Shown here: positions 61,900-64,000 of the stretch, piece by piece | Layout: every line of letters starts with the position of its first letter | Numbering within the stretch: position 1 is the stretch's first letter | Source of the DNA: Lucinisca nassula | Lineage: Eukaryota > Mollusca > Bivalvia > Lucinida > Lucinidae | Assembly (NCBI GenBank): GCA_963580285.1 | Contig: OY757014.1 | Span: 103,108,072-103,172,071, forward strand | Length of the DNA: 64,000 bases | Reading direction: 5' to 3' | Notes under the pieces: model-generated | Told to the model about the DNA's origin: nothing | Databases searched by the model: none | Seen by the model: only the letters and a program-made list of their open reading frames with translations | Position numbers and translations under genes: made by a program

Positions 61900-64000
61900 T
61901 TGGCTGGGGGATTGAAAGTTTTTTTGTTTTTTTTTATGAGACTCGGCTCATTAGTTTGGTTGCTATGGCAACTTAGAGTTTCCGTAGACTTATAATGAAG
62001 AAAGTTAAAAAATGGCATTTACTGCCAAGCCTCTGCAGATATTTTGACAAAATTTTCATAGAAATGTTCCTTACGCAATCTACTATCTGCCAAATGATTT
62101 TTGGCCTACTGCTCATTTTTATTGGTTGCCATGGAAACCAAAATGCATAAAAAATAAAAAAAAGAAGAAAAAAAATCGTCTTCTCAGCAACCATATGCTC
62201 TAGGAGGCAAAGACTTAATGAAAATATTCAACATATCTGCCTTTACAGGTTTTCTGTTTTTTGTGTGTTTTTTTGTGTGTTTTTTTTTTTTATGAAATTC
62301 GGCGCTTTAGTTTGGTTGCTATGGCAACTTAGATTTTCCATAGACTTATAGTGGCGAAAATTGTAAAAATAGAATAAACTGCCAAACATCTGCAGATATT
62401 TTGACACAACTTTTATAGAAATGTTCATTAAGCAATTTACTACCTGCCATATAGTTTTAGGCCTATTGCTCATTTTTACTGGTTGCCATGGAAACCAAAA
62501 TAAAAAAAAAGATAAAAATAATACTTAAACAATCATCTCATCAAAAACCAAACGCTCTATTAGGCTGAGAGTTTATGGAAATATTCACTATATTTGCTTT
62601 TACAGTTTTTTTTTTTTTTTTCTTGTTTTTTTTTTTTTTCTTTTTTTTTTATGAAATTCCTTTCCTCAGTTTGGTTGCTATTGCAACTTAGAGTTTCCAT
62701 TGACTTATAATGGTGAAAATTGAAAAATAGCATTAACTGCCAAACATATGCAGATATTTTGACACAACTTTCATAGAAATGTTCCTTAAGCAATCTACCA
62801 TCTGCAATATGATTTTAGGCTTATTGCTCATTTTTACTGGTTGCCATGGAAACCAAAATGAAAAAAAAATGAAAAAAAAAATCATCTCCTCAGAAACCAT
62901 ATGCTCTATGAGGCTGAGAGTTTATGGAAATATTCACCATATTTGCCTTGACAGGTTTTGTGTTTTTTTGTTTTTTTTTTTATTGTTTTTTTTTTTTTAT
63001 GAAATTCCTTTCCTCTGTTTGCTTGCTATTGCAACTTAGAGTCTTTTATGGGTGGAGTAAGTTAATTGTATCAATTCCTGATCTTTGTTTTACTTCTACT
63101 TTCCATTGACTTATAATGGGGAAAATTGAAAAATGACATTTTCTGCCACGACTTTTCAGATATTTTGACAAAACTTTCATATAAATGTTTCTAAAGTAAT
63201 CTACCATCTGTCATATAGTTTTAGGCCTATTGCTCATTTTAACTGGTTGCCATGTAAACCAAAATGAAAAAAAAATAAAAAAAAAAAAAAAAAATACTTT
63301 AAAAAATCATCTCCTCAGACACCGTATGCTCTATGAGGCTGAATCTTTATGAAAATATTCACCATATTTGCCTTTTCATGTTTCGTGTTTGTTTTATAAA
63401 ATTCGGCTATTTAGTTTGGTTGCTAGGGCAACTCAGATTTTCCATAGACGTATAGTGGGGAAAATTGACAAATGACATTAACTGCCAAACCTCTGCAGAT
63501 ATTTTGACACAACTTTATAGAAATATTCCTTAAGCAATTTGCCACCTGCCATATGATTTTAGGCCTATTGCTCATTTTAGTGGTTGCCATGGAAACCAAA
63601 ATAAAAAAATAGAAAAAGAAATATTTAAAAAATCACCTCCTCAGAAATCATATGAGCTATGAGGCTGACAGTTTACGGAAATATTCACAATATTTGCCTT
63701 TACAGTGTTTGAGTGTTTTATGAAATTCGGCACTTTAGTTTAGTTGCTATGGCAACTTAGATTTTCCATAGGCTTTTAATGGGGAAAATAGAAAAATGGC
63801 ATTAACTGCCAATCCTTTGCGGACATTTTGACACAACTTTCAAGGATTTTACGCTTATTGCTCATTTTACTGGTTGCCATTGAAACCAAAATGAAAAAAA
63901 ATACATAAAAAAAATCATCTTCTCAGAAACCATATGCTCTATGAGGCTGAGAGTTTATGAAAAGCCTTAGTAGATATTTTAGCAAAACATTGATAGAAAT
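61900..64000. repeat. ~350 bp tandem array, at least six units, continues past the window
   Basis: Unit landmarks: 'tttggttgctatggcaactt', 'ccatagacttataatggggaa', 'taactgccaaacctctgcag', 'attttgacacaactttcata', 'ggttgccatggaaaccaaaa', and 'accatatgctctatgaggct'. Unit starts are near 61937, 62294, 62650, 62999, 63394 and 63719. Each unit has a poly-A tract and, in most units, a poly-T tract. All open frames here are artefacts of those tracts. Confidence 0.9.
63042..63100 (+). mobile_element. PLE terminal stub inside the tandem array
   Basis: 'tcttttatgggtggagtaag' to 'gttttacttctac' matches only the last ~57 bases of the PLE. It separates 'gcaacttagag' from 'tttccattgac', which are adjacent in the other units. 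Confidence 0.88.

Noticed and set aside
62779..63109. Phe-rich frames suggesting membrane proteins
   Set aside because: They are caused by poly-T tracts in the tandem array.

Overview
The window looks like nuclear DNA of an invertebrate animal, most likely a bivalve mollusc. The pointers are the mix of tRNA-headed SINEs, Penelope-like elements, degenerate mariners, LINEs with a C-terminal zinc knuckle, and palindromic MITEs in an AT-rich background. The species call is inference. I found no host protein gene, rRNA or functional tRNA gene. Every long reading frame I could interpret belongs to a transposable element and carries stops, frameshifts or truncation.

Names used below. SINE-alpha: ~300 bp, GC-rich 5' hairpin, 3' tail 'gacggggacgttaaac' plus caaa repeats. 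SINE-beta: tRNA-headed, related tail. SINE-gamma: tRNA-headed, tail of actc repeats. FB-1: ~250-300 bp foldback built on a palindrome whose centre reads gcctcatcgaggc. PLE: a Penelope-like retroelement with a conserved ~600 bp 3' region ending in 'gttttacttcta'. LINE-A and LINE-B: two non-LTR families. R4: a MITE with 'taaggggaatg'-type ends.

Layout. 0.6-8.2 kb: SINEs and a ~6.8 kb structure of one long inverted repeat enclosing another. 8.5-10 kb: dead mariner. 10-15.2 kb: SINE-alpha cluster, FB-1 and a pogo-type MITE. 15.4-17.4 kb: a perfect 43 bp hairpin, then LINE-B and LINE-A remnants. 17.4-27 kb: MITEs, SINEs, PLE tails and a tandem array. 27.7-31 kb: a 38 bp minisatellite broken by MITEs. 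31-34.8 kb: a LINE-A copy (minus strand) interrupted by four insertions. 35-35.8 kb: a second mariner. 37.5-46.4 kb: three PLE copies, one with a clean 6 bp target duplication. 47.0-47.7 kb: a TIR element filled with a tandem array of palindromic 21-mers. 48.8-55.1 kb: a decayed Gmr1-like LTR element with integrase ahead of reverse transcriptase, split by two head-to-tail PLE fragments, one of them A-to-G hypermutated. 56.8-60.3 kb: a SINE-alpha with its own target duplication, split by the longest PLE copy. 61.9-64 kb: a ~350 bp tandem array running off the end.

Nested insertions give relative ages: LINE-A precedes SINE-alpha; SINE-alpha precedes PLE at 57-60 kb; Gmr1-like precedes PLE; the 38 bp array precedes the pogo-type MITE. 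The most unusual items are the A-to-G tract at 50.65-51.00 kb, the palindrome array at 47 kb, the reuse of the same palindromic core in unrelated MITEs, and the nested inverted repeats at 1.4-8.2 kb.
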